DNA of 64,000 nucleotides from Chryseobacterium flavum (GTDB lineage: Bacteria > Bacteroidota > Bacteroidia > Flavobacteriales > Weeksellaceae). Each line of letters begins with the position of its first letter. The stretch's first letter is position 1. The position numbers and the translations under genes are program-made. The stretch is from the NCBI RefSeq assembly GCF_003385595.1, contig NZ_QNUE01000003.1, positions 309,829 to 373,828 on the forward strand. Direction: 5' to 3'. Under the pieces are notes generated by a model. That model saw only the letters and a program-made list of their open reading frames with translations. It was not told where the DNA came from and ran no database searches. Below are positions 1-7,442 of the stretch, one piece after another.

Positions 1-753
1 TTGATTTTTTTCGGGCTGTTACTTGAAAGGATTCCTAAACCTTCGGAAGAAGATATTTTACTTAAAAATAAGAGACAACCGCTGAATGGTTCGGAAAGAA
101 AAGCTTTGATCCAGCAGTTTTTTGTTCCGATTGTTTGTATCATATTTTTGTATATCAGCTTAACGGTTCTAAGGGATTTCAGAGATAATTTCAACCGGGA
201 AATCTGGGACGGACTGAACTTTAGTTTTGACAGTTCCATTTTCACCTTAACGGAAATTCCAATTGCGGTAATGGTTCTTGTGGTCTTAAGCTTTATGGTA
301 AGAGTAAAAAACAACAAAAAGGCATTTGCATATTACCATTACATCCTTTTTGCGGGCATTCTTACAGTAGGACTTTCTACTTATCTGTTTCAGCAGGAGT
401 TTTTGTCTCCTTTCTTATGGATGACGATTTCAGGATTGGGAATGTACATCTGCTATATTCCTTTCAATGGAATTTATTTTGACAGGATGATCGCAGCTTT
501 TGAAATCAAAGGAAATGTAGGTTTTCTGATCTATATTGTAGATTCTTTTGGTTACCTGGGAAGCGTGTTGATCCTGCTGTATAAAAACTTTGGTTCGGCT
601 CAGACTTCGTGGTTGCATTTTTATATTAACTTAAATTATATCATCGCTATAACGGTTTTTGTTCTTTCGGTAATTGCATTTCTGGCTTTCAGAAAAAGGT
701 CAAAACCTAAATCTAATCAATTCATCAATTTCGATACGTCGAAAATTTTATAA
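1..753 (+). CDS. DUF5690 family membrane protein (3' part only)
   Basis: This is the C-terminal part of a multi-pass membrane protein that enters the window from the left. The TTG at base 1 is only the window edge and not a supported start. Five or six hydrophobic segments are visible, followed by a short basic tail (FRKRSKPK). The sequence resembles DUF5690 proteins of Bacteroidota, which look like major-facilitator transporters. It ends 11 bases before the FAD oxidoreductase gene and is probably co-transcribed with it and the HAD gene. A transport role linked to the phosphonate-type enzymes downstream is inferred from position only. The family name is recalled, not searched. Confidence 0.7.
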   Translation: MIFFGLLLERIPKPSEEDILLKNKRQPLNGSERKALIQQFFVPIVCIIFLYISLTVLRDFRDNFNREIWDGLNFSFDSSIFTLTEIPIAVMVLVVLSFMVRVKNNKKAFAYYHYILFAGILTVGLSTYLFQQEFLSPFLWMTISGLGMYICYIPFNGIYFDRMIAAFEIKGNVGFLIYIVDSFGYLGSVLILLYKNFGSAQTSWLHFYINLNYIIAITVFVLSVIAFLAFRKRSKPKSNQFINFDTSKIL

Positions 754-764
754 ATTATAGTACA

Positions 765-1919
765 ATGACAACAAAATTTGATTTACTCGTTGTAGGAGGT
801 GGAATTTTAGGAACATTCCATGCTTATCATGCGCTGAAGAAAAATCTTAAGGTAGCTTTACTTGAAAGAAATTCTGTTCCTCAGGGGGCTACTGTGAGGA
901 ATTTCGGACAGGTAGTGCCATCCGGTATGGATCTTAAATGGCAGAATTTCGGAAGGGAGAGTCTGGCAATATACAATGAACTTCATAAGCACGCAGACCT
1001 TACCATCAGACAAAACGGATCTGTATATATTGCTTCAAACGATGAAGAACTTCAGCTGATTGAAGAGCTTTATGAAATCAACAGAAATAATGATTATGAA
1101 TCTGTTTTATTATCTAAAAACGACTGCATCAAGAAATTTGACGGTCTCCGTTCAGATTATTGCAAGGGAGGGTTATTTTTCCCTCAGGAACTTTCAGTAG
1201 ATTCTGCAGATATGATTCTAAAGCTTCATAAGCTGCTTCAGGAAAAAATGGGGCTGAAGATTTTCTATAATACAACAGTTCTCGAAACCTATGAAGATGA
1301 TCAGGAATGTACAGCTGTAACCGCTGAAGGAACAGAAATCAATGCTTCCAAAATCATTATCTGCGGTGGGCATGAGTTTAAAACTTTATATCCTAAAGTA
1401 TTCAATGACAGCGACCTGGAAGTCAGCAAACTGCAGATGCTTCAGACCAGACCGCAGGGAATTTATTCGCTTCAGGGAAATATCCTTACCGGGCTTTCAG
1501 TCAGAAGATACGAATCATTCAGCGAATGTCCTTCTTTTCAGAAAATCAAGGCTTTAGAAGATCCGAACTCTTTTGAAAAGAAATACGGTATTCACATTTT
1601 ATTCAAACAGGCTCTTGACGGTTCTGTGATCATAGGAGATTCACATGAATATGCAGATGCTAAAAATGCTGATGATCTTGGATATGATCTTAATATGGAG
1701 ATTGATGAATTCATGATTCATGAGGCTAAGAAAATTATTGATCTTCCTGCCTATGAAATCCAGAGAAGATGGTTCGGAATCTATTCCCAGTGCAAAACAA
1801 AAGATATTTTTGAGCACAGTCCATCTGCCAATATTCATATTGTAACGGGTATCGGAGGAAAAGGAATGACGGGAAGCGGTGGCTTCTCCAAGTTTAATAT
1901 TGAAAAAATTTACGCATAA
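765..1919 (+). CDS. TIGR03364-type FAD-dependent oxidoreductase (phosphonate-associated)
   Basis: A 384-residue DAO-fold flavoenzyme. The N-terminus has the dinucleotide-binding loop GGGILG at about residues 11-16, and a second glycine-rich segment (GIGGKGMTGSGG) near the C-terminus closes the FAD site. Its make-up and its position directly before a phosphonatase-like HAD gene match the TIGR03364 clade (called HpnW in some annotations), known for synteny with such hydrolases. The likely chemistry is oxidation of an amino-group or carbon next to a phosphonate-type substrate. The substrate cannot be read from sequence. It follows the DUF5690 gene by 11 bases and is followed by the HAD start 7 bases after its stop, so the three genes look like one operon. 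Confidence 0.8.
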   Translation: MTTKFDLLVVGGGILGTFHAYHALKKNLKVALLERNSVPQGATVRNFGQVVPSGMDLKWQNFGRESLAIYNELHKHADLTIRQNGSVYIASNDEELQLIEELYEINRNNDYESVLLSKNDCIKKFDGLRSDYCKGGLFFPQELSVDSADMILKLHKLLQEKMGLKIFYNTTVLETYEDDQECTAVTAEGTEINASKIIICGGHEFKTLYPKVFNDSDLEVSKLQMLQTRPQGIYSLQGNILTGLSVRRYESFSECPSFQKIKALEDPNSFEKKYGIHILFKQALDGSVIIGDSHEYADAKNADDLGYDLNMEIDEFMIHEAKKIIDLPAYEIQRRWFGIYSQCKTKDIFEHSPSANIHIVTGIGGKGMTGSGGFSKFNIEKIYA

Positions 1920-1926
1920 AATTGAA

Positions 1927-2595
1927 ATGAAAAATATAGAATTATTAGTTCTGGACATGGCCGGAACAACGATTGATGAAGATAATGTAGTATATAAAAC
2001 ACTTACCAGCGCTGTGAATGATTACGGCTATCCCGTAAGTCTTGAAAAAGTATTATCCAGCTGTGCCGGGATGGAAAAACTGGAAGCCATCACAAGTCTT
2101 TTAAAAGAAATTAATGGTAAAGAAGAAGACGCTCCTGCAATTTTTGAGAAATTTTCTGAGCAGCTAAAGGAATCATATAAGAATCTGGATGTAAAGCCTA
2201 TCAACGGGACTGAAGATTTCCTTCTCAGCATGAAGTCTCAAAACAAAAAAATTGTTTTAAATACAGGTTATACCTCTGAAATCGCCCATCAGCTGTTGAA
2301 CAAACTTAACTGGAAAGAAAACGTTCACTTTGATGCTTTGATTACCGCGGATGATGTTTCTGAAAGCCGCCCAAGCCCTGAAATGATTTATCTGGCAATG
2401 AAAAAATTTAATATTACTGAAGCCAATAAAGTTTTAAAGGCTGGCGACTCTGTTATTGATATTGAGGAAGGTAAAAATGCCGGATGTGGATTAACGGTAG
2501 CTGTTCTTTCAGGCGCCCAAGGTAAATCAGAACTTGAAAAGGCTGCCCCGGATTATATTCTGAATACCATTTCTGAGGCAACCGGGATCCTTTAG
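1927..2595 (+). CDS. Phosphonatase-like HAD hydrolase (TIGR03351 type)
   Basis: A 222-residue HAD hydrolase related to phosphonoacetaldehyde hydrolase PhnX. Motif I is DMAGTTID with the nucleophile Asp10, and the later DDVSESRPSPEM and KAGDSVIDIEEGKNAG segments supply motifs III and IV. In the cap region GMEK places Lys51 where PhnX has the Schiff-base lysine of its G-x-x-K motif, which supports cleavage of a carbon-phosphorus bond in a beta-carbonyl phosphonate. The ATG at 1927 is preferred over the GTG at 1879, because the GTG overlaps the oxidoreductase by 41 bases and the ATG product begins right before motif I as in relatives. It is the third gene of the cluster. The substrate is unknown. 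Confidence 0.8.
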   Translation: MKNIELLVLDMAGTTIDEDNVVYKTLTSAVNDYGYPVSLEKVLSSCAGMEKLEAITSLLKEINGKEEDAPAIFEKFSEQLKESYKNLDVKPINGTEDFLLSMKSQNKKIVLNTGYTSEIAHQLLNKLNWKENVHFDALITADDVSESRPSPEMIYLAMKKFNITEANKVLKAGDSVIDIEEGKNAGCGLTVAVLSGAQGKSELEKAAPDYILNTISEATGIL

Positions 2596-2960
2596 CAACT
2601 TTTTTCAACATACTTTAAATACTTCCTGACACAAATGTTTTCATAGTTCTTCTATTGGAAATATTTGTGTTTTTACACCCGTTACACTTCCAATCTGACA
2701 CCTTCCGGAGGAATTTCGTACGTTCGATCGAATATTTGTTAAAATCGGAAATTTCCAGATGTTGTTTTGAACTTTATATTTCCTGACTTAAAATAAAAAC
2801 ATTTTCTTTTGCGGCTTTTGTAGTTAATATATAACCTTTTCGCGAACTTTTTAATTATCAATTATTTAACTTTCAATTCATAAATGTTTACAAATGGTAA
2901 ACTAATTTTACAATAGTAAAAAATAAATTACTATTTGTAAACATTCAAAATTCTTTCCCC
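2596..2960. other. 365-bp intergenic region upstream of the secreted phosphodiesterase
   Basis: No coding frame is supported here. The left part holds moderately AT-rich sequence including a GC-richer patch around 2700-2740 with no recognisable motif. The right end carries three tandem inverted repeats (separate entry) immediately before the start codon at 2961. No clear rho-independent terminator follows the HAD gene. Confidence 0.6.
2886..2945. promoter_or_regulatory. Three tandem TTTAC-N4/5-GTAAA dyads, candidate operator array
   Basis: Dyad 1 is GTTTAC-aaatg-GTAAAC (2886-2902), dyad 2 is TTTTAC-aata-GTAAAA (2906-2921), and dyad 3 is TTAC-tattt-GTAA (2928-2940). Their centres lie at about 2894, 2913.5 and 2934, so roughly 20 bp or two helical turns apart. 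The outermost arms also pair with each other: 2883-2899 against 2929-2945, 17 bases with one mismatch. A TA-cta-TTTG sequence at 2929-2937 is close to the Bacteroidota -7 box, 23 bases before the ATG. The regular spacing on one face of the helix suggests cooperative binding by a dimeric regulator. Which regulator is unknown. Confidence 0.6.
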
Positions 2961-4814
2961 ATGAAAACAAAACTATTCTCAATGGCTGTTGTAATGAGCT
3001 GTTTCCTTGGAGCTCAGACCAAAAAAGTTCTTTTTATCGGTATTGACGGATGCCGCCCAGATGTCATGATGTCTACCCCAACTCCTAACATTCAGAACCT
3101 CATCAGCCAGTCAATTTATTCTATAGACGGGCTTTGCGCTGCCACTACCTGGAGCGGAAACGGATGGAGCACTATGCTTACCGGAGTATGGCACACCAAA
3201 CATAATGTTCAGGATAATAATTTTACCAATCCGAACTATGTTAATTACCCAGATTTTTTAACAAGAGCAGAAACTTATAACCCTGGTTTAAGAACCATTT
3301 CTCTGGCTCACTGGTCGCCTATCAACGACAAAATTATCCAAAATGCTGATGTAAAAACCAATCTGGCAACGGATCTGGCGGTGAAAAATGCAGCCGTAAC
3401 GGCTTTACAGAATGACAATCCAGATATTCTCTTCATAGACTTTGATGATGTAGACCACGCAGGACATTCTTATGGATTCTCATCTACTGTTCCTCAATAC
3501 GTTTCTTCTATTAAGACAACTGATACTTATATCGGAGAAATTGTTTCCGCAATGAAAAGAAGAGCATCCTATAACAATGAAGACTGGCTAGTCGTACTGA
3601 CCACAGATCATGGAGCAGTAAACACTTCGCACGGAGGCGGAAATCTTTCTGAAAGAAATATTTTTACGGTTTACTCCAATCCCGGATTTACTCCTCAACA
3701 GATCAGCAGAACCGTTCTGGAATCCAATAAAACCTTTAATCAGCTGAATTTCCCGGCAGGAACATACGCAAAACCATCCAGCCAGAATTCTTTCAATTTT
3801 GGAGCAAATCAGGATTTTACGATTGAGTTTTGGGTCAAACCTAATGCAGCTTATTCCAGTGACCCAGTGATGATCAGCAATAAAAACTGGGCTAACGGAA
3901 AAAATAAAGGCTTTGTTTTCTCAGGATATTCCGGACAGACATTTAAGATGAATATAGGTGATGGAACCAACAGAATTGACCTGGTGGGAGGCAAGATGGA
4001 AACAAATAAATGGAAACATATTGCTGCCAGCTTTGACAGGGACGGCCTTGTAACGCTGTATGAGGATGGCGCTCCGGTAACTTTTGCTAAAATGAACACG
4101 ATCGGAAATATTGATTCAGGACTTCCTTTGACATTAAATCAGGATGGGACAAATGTCTATGGAATCAATCTGGCCGCTTCTTACAAAGATATAAGAATAT
4201 GGAAATCAGCTCTTCCCAACGATGTTATTGTGAATTGGGCTCATCAGGATATTACACCTTCACATCCTTATTATTCTCAACTATTAGCCAACTGGAAATG
4301 TAACGAAACTTCAGGAAATACTTTAGCAGATTTCAGCCCAAACGCCAATAGTATGACCATAACAGGCTCTCCGGCTTATAACGTCAATACGGTCAACAAT
4401 TTTAAGGTGTATGATTATACTTCAACAACAAGAGAAACAGACCATTTGCCTACAGTATTGAACTGGCTTTGTATTCCGGTACAGACATCCTGGGGAATCG
4501 ATGGTGTTAACAGAATTCCGGAATGTTCCCGGGAAACATTAGCAACAAGGGAAATTAAAGAAACAGGTGATGGCTTTAAAATCTATCCGAATCCTGTTTC
4601 AGCATTTATTAACATTCAGTATAAATCAGGTCATAAAACAATTACAGCAGAAATCATTGATAATAAAGGCTCAGTTGTTTCAACGGTACATTTGCAATCT
4701 TCAACAGGCCACTATGATGAAAAACTCAATGTTGAAAATCTTCCGGCAGGAACATATTTTATTAAAATCAGCGGAAGCAAAAAGTCACAGATAAAGACTT
4801 TTATCAAGAAATAA
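2961..4814 (+). CDS. Secreted alkaline phosphatase/phosphodiesterase family protein with LamG-like domain and T9SS tail
   Basis: A 617-residue exported protein. Residues 1-18 form a signal peptide. Residues about 22-260 form a type I phosphodiesterase / nucleotide pyrophosphatase domain: IGIDGCRPD gives metal ligand Asp29, TTWSG contains the probable threonine nucleophile (Thr62 or Thr63), DFDDVDHAGH and TTDHGA with SHGG give the remaining Asp and His ligands. A LamG/concanavalin-like domain follows (FTIEFWVKPN to WKCNE), then a T9SS type A sorting domain (IYPNP to the end). The protein is therefore exported by Sec and carried across the outer membrane by T9SS. It probably hydrolyses phosphodiesters or phosphonate esters outside the cell, which would suit the phosphonatase-like operon upstream. 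The substrate is inferred. Confidence 0.85.
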   Translation: MKTKLFSMAVVMSCFLGAQTKKVLFIGIDGCRPDVMMSTPTPNIQNLISQSIYSIDGLCAATTWSGNGWSTMLTGVWHTKHNVQDNNFTNPNYVNYPDFLTRAETYNPGLRTISLAHWSPINDKIIQNADVKTNLATDLAVKNAAVTALQNDNPDILFIDFDDVDHAGHSYGFSSTVPQYVSSIKTTDTYIGEIVSAMKRRASYNNEDWLVVLTTDHGAVNTSHGGGNLSERNIFTVYSNPGFTPQQISRTVLESNKTFNQLNFPAGTYAKPSSQNSFNFGANQDFTIEFWVKPNAAYSSDPVMISNKNWANGKNKGFVFSGYSGQTFKMNIGDGTNRIDLVGGKMETNKWKHIAASFDRDGLVTLYEDGAPVTFAKMNTIGNIDSGLPLTLNQDGTNVYGINLAASYKDIRIWKSALPNDVIVNWAHQDITPSHPYYSQLLANWKCNETSGNTLADFSPNANSMTITGSPAYNVNTVNNFKVYDYTSTTRETDHLPTVLNWLCIPVQTSWGIDGVNRIPECSRETLATREIKETGDGFKIYPNPVSAFINIQYKSGHKTITAEIIDNKGSVVSTVHLQSSTGHYDEKLNVENLPAGTYFIKISGSKKSQIKTFIKK

Positions 4815-4843
4815 AACAGTAAAGCAATTAGATTTAAATTTTG

Positions 4844-4888
4844 ATCTTAGAACAAGGACATTTCTGCCCGGGTTCTAAGATTTTTTTT
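4844..4888 (+). terminator. Rho-independent terminator after the phosphodiesterase gene
   Basis: ATCTTAGAAC (4844-4853) pairs with GTTCTAAGAT (4872-4881) across an 18-base loop and is followed by a run of T residues. It lies 30 bases after the phosphodiesterase stop and just before the end of the convergent acetyltransferase gene. Confidence 0.75.
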
Positions 4889-4890
4889 GC

Positions 4891-5376
4891 TTATTTGTTG
4901 AAAATCAACTCCATCTGTACATCTGCACGGTCATACTCGGCCTTGCTTACAGGAGTATGGATAAAACCAAGCTTTTCATAGAGTTTAATAGCCGGAACAA
5001 GTATAGAATTCGTTACTAAAAAGACTTTTTCAGCGTTTAATTCTTTCGCTTTTTCCACTAAAGTATTTCCCAGCAGGTATCCCAACTTCTTTCCCTGGGC
5101 TTTAGGGCTTACTGCCATCTTTGACAGTTCAAAAGTAAGAGGATGATCCTCCATTTTTACCAATGCGCAGGTTCCTACTACTTCACCATCCAGCAAAGCG
5201 AAGATAATGTGCCCGTCTTTATTTAAAATCTCCTCTTCCGGATGATCCAGCAGCTTATAATCTCCGGGCTCCATGACAAAAAATGTTTTGATCCATTCTT
5301 CATTCAAAGCCTTGAAAGCTTCTTTATACTGAGGTTCATAGGCTACAATTGTTACTTCATTCTTAATATCATTCAT
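4891..5376 (-). CDS. GNAT family N-acetyltransferase
   Basis: A 161-residue single-domain GNAT protein. The acetyl-CoA loop is at about residues 90-105 (SPKAQGKKLGYLLGNTL, the Q/R-x-x-G-x-G/A type), followed by LVTNSILVPAIKLYEKLGF, the conserved strand and helix before the last part of the fold. No signal peptide or membrane segment is present. It lies 11 bases downstream of the MocR-type regulator and runs in the same direction, so the two are likely one operon. The acceptor substrate is not readable; small-molecule amines are more usual than proteins for a stand-alone member next to an aminotransferase-type regulator. Confidence 0.85.
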   Translation of the reverse strand: MNDIKNEVTIVAYEPQYKEAFKALNEEWIKTFFVMEPGDYKLLDHPEEEILNKDGHIIFALLDGEVVGTCALVKMEDHPLTFELSKMAVSPKAQGKKLGYLLGNTLVEKAKELNAEKVFLVTNSILVPAIKLYEKLGFIHTPVSKAEYDRADVQMELIFNK

Positions 5377-5387
5377 TGCTATAAGAT

Positions 5388-6806
5388 TTATTTAATTCTG
5401 TTCTTTATCATTTTTCCCAGTTTCTCGAGGTCGCTTTCCACTCTGTCTGTCCATTCTAATGCATAATTTAGCCGCATACAATTCTGATATTGATTATATT
5501 GTGAAAACATTCTTCCGGGAGCAAAGTTTATTTTTTGCTCAAAAGCAATATCATAAAGATCTTCTGTACAAATTCTCTTATCCAGTTCCAGCCAGAGCAT
5601 AAAACCTCCTTTGGGCTCTGAAATCTTAGTATTATCAGGAAAATATTCAGCCACAGATTTCTGAATCTGAAGATAATTGGCATATAGCTTTTTCCTGAAC
5701 ATTCTCAGGTGATGATCGTACCTCCCATGAGTCAGGAAATCAGAGATCACATCTGAAAATAATGACGGACTGGAAACGGTCTGAACCAGTTTCTGACGGA
5801 TAATTTTTTCTTTAAATTTTCCGGGGGCCACCCATCCTGTCCTGAAACCGGGAGCCAGTGTTTTGGAAACCGATCCCACCCACATCACAATTCCAGCTTC
5901 ATCATAAAATTTACAGGGTTTTGGTCTTCCTGCCCCGAAATAGATGTTTCCATAGACATCATCTTCAATGAGAGGCACATTGTACTCAGTAAGCATTTTT
6001 ACCAATTCCTTTTTATTTTCATCCGGCATCTGGAACCCTAAAGGATTGTTATAATTGACTACAAAACAGCATGCAGAAAGCTTTGGGAGTACCTTTTTTA
6101 AGGCGTCCAGATCCACACCGGTAATAGGATGAGTAGGAATCTCCACTGCTTTCAGTCCCAACAGATGAATAGCCTGAAGAATTCCGAAATAGACAGGGCT
6201 TTCTACAGCTACACAATCTCCGGGTTTCGTAACCGCCATCAGGCAGTTATACACGCCATTCATTGCTCCGGAAGTAATCACCAGGTCATCTTCTGTAATT
6301 TTTCCTTCCATTACAATGGACCATTTGGCAATTTCACGCCGAAGCTGTTCACTTCCCTGCACCGACTCGTAATTGACTCCGCTGTCACTTTTCTTCTTTA
6401 CAACATCAATCATACATTTCTTCATCTTAGCCACCGGAAGAAGGCTTTTTCCCGGAATTCCCAACGCAAACTGCGTTACATCCGTACCGGCAATTGTTCC
6501 GAATACTTTATCAAAAAGATCCTGTGGGCTATTTTCTTCTTCTGAATGTTTCATTTGAGCTACAGAAGGCAGGGCCAGTTTTCTTTGGGAAGACTGGCTT
6601 ACATAATACCCATATTTTGGCCGTGACTCTACCAAAGATCGGCTTTCAAGCTCCATATAAGCCTGTTTTATGGTATTCAGACTTACATTATACAGTTTTT
6701 GGGCACTTCTCAGCGAAGGAAGCCTGTCCCCAAACTGCAGGGTTTCGCTCTTAATCTGCTCTGTGACAGAATTGGCTATTTTAAGGTACAGAACATCTTT
6801 AGACAT
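5388..6806 (-). CDS. MocR/PdxR-type transcriptional regulator (GntR helix-turn-helix fused to aminotransferase domain)
   Basis: A 472-residue fusion of an N-terminal GntR-family winged helix (about residues 1-75, ANSVTEQIKSETLQFGDRLPSLR) and a fold-type I aminotransferase domain. The pyridoxal-phosphate lysine is in SVSKTLAPGFRTGW at about residue 312, and NYNNPLGFQMP provides the conserved Asn-Pro segment. Proteins of this kind bind PLP or an amino compound and act as regulators rather than enzymes. It is followed by the acetyltransferase gene, which may be its target. A PdxR role for vitamin B6 synthesis cannot be claimed because no pdx gene is nearby. Confidence 0.88.
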   Translation of the reverse strand: MSKDVLYLKIANSVTEQIKSETLQFGDRLPSLRSAQKLYNVSLNTIKQAYMELESRSLVESRPKYGYYVSQSSQRKLALPSVAQMKHSEEENSPQDLFDKVFGTIAGTDVTQFALGIPGKSLLPVAKMKKCMIDVVKKKSDSGVNYESVQGSEQLRREIAKWSIVMEGKITEDDLVITSGAMNGVYNCLMAVTKPGDCVAVESPVYFGILQAIHLLGLKAVEIPTHPITGVDLDALKKVLPKLSACCFVVNYNNPLGFQMPDENKKELVKMLTEYNVPLIEDDVYGNIYFGAGRPKPCKFYDEAGIVMWVGSVSKTLAPGFRTGWVAPGKFKEKIIRQKLVQTVSSPSLFSDVISDFLTHGRYDHHLRMFRKKLYANYLQIQKSVAEYFPDNTKISEPKGGFMLWLELDKRICTEDLYDIAFEQKINFAPGRMFSQYNQYQNCMRLNYALEWTDRVESDLEKLGKMIKNRIK

Positions 6807-6846
6807 ACAATCAGTTTTAAGTAAATGTACAATTTTCCCTTCTTTA

Positions 6847-7212
6847 TTAAGGATTAAGCCAGCTGATCAGATTGTTGATACTGCTTTTTAACTGGGTCGG
6901 ATCTTTGAAATTGGGTGTATTATTATTTTTAAAATATCTTTCAGCACGGGAAAAGAAATTTTCCTTTTCAGATTCCGTCATTCTGCTTTTATCATAGATT
7001 TTAAAAGAGATTTCATCTTTTTTATTTATGACAAGACTGGCAAAAGCTACTACTTCATCCTTGTTTTTAGCTAAAAGAAAGGGAAGTCCGAAACTCTGAT
7101 CTCCAATCTTTACATTCTGTGTTTCCAGAAATATATCTTTCAGTACCAACATGTCTGATATATAAGCTTCAGCATATTGAAACTGTTTCTGATGTTGAAC
7201 GATTGTTTCCAT
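6847..7212 (-). CDS. Unrecognised small cytosolic protein
   Basis: A 121-residue protein I do not recognise. It has no signal peptide or membrane segment. The middle part (about residues 38-75, FGLPFLLAKNKDEVVAFASL) has alternating strand-like segments reminiscent of the core of an acetyltransferase, but no acetyl-CoA loop is visible. The C-terminal third is charged and helix-like. The gene lies 40 bases upstream of the MocR regulator in the same direction and could be the first gene of that small cluster. The call as a real gene rests on length, position and a clean start; its function is open. Confidence 0.6.
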   Translation of the reverse strand: METIVQHQKQFQYAEAYISDMLVLKDIFLETQNVKIGDQSFGLPFLLAKNKDEVVAFASLVINKKDEISFKIYDKSRMTESEKENFFSRAERYFKNNNTPNFKDPTQLKSSINNLISWLNP

Positions 7213-7387
7213 ATTTTCTTCTTTAAGCTAAACAAAATTATGGAGTATTTAATCCTGGATACAGATACAGAACTACACAATATTATGGGTACAGATTTTT
7301 ATTTATCCGTTTAATCTTTTACAGTTAAAGAAATTACACAGATCCAACGACTAATTTAAAGGAGTGTGAGAGGAACAGGAATGAAAA

Positions 7388-7416
7388 ACAGGCTGATTCT
7401 ATTTGAAACAGCCTGT
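7388..7416 (-). terminator. Terminator of the YbjN-PspA-flotillin-ATPase operon
   Basis: ACAGGCTG (7388-7395) pairs with CAGCCTGT (7409-7416). Read on the minus strand the hairpin is followed by TTTTT. It lies 27 bases after the stop of the giant ATPase gene, which closes the five-gene module. Confidence 0.75.
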
Positions 7417-7442
7417 CTCTGCAACTATTTAAAGCTTCATGA

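Noticed and set aside
1879..2595. Longer form of the HAD gene from GTG at 1879
   Set aside because: The extension overlaps the oxidoreductase gene by 41 bases and adds residues that do not belong to the HAD fold; the ATG at 1927 is directly before motif I.
2886..2945. Tandem dyads as a terminator or riboswitch
   Set aside because: No T run follows, the stems are AT-rich and regularly spaced, and the start codon follows directly, which fits protein-binding sites better.
6129..6545. Open frames opposite the MocR gene and opposite the ATPase, flotillin and FeoB genes
   Set aside because: They are antisense shadows of well-supported genes without motifs.
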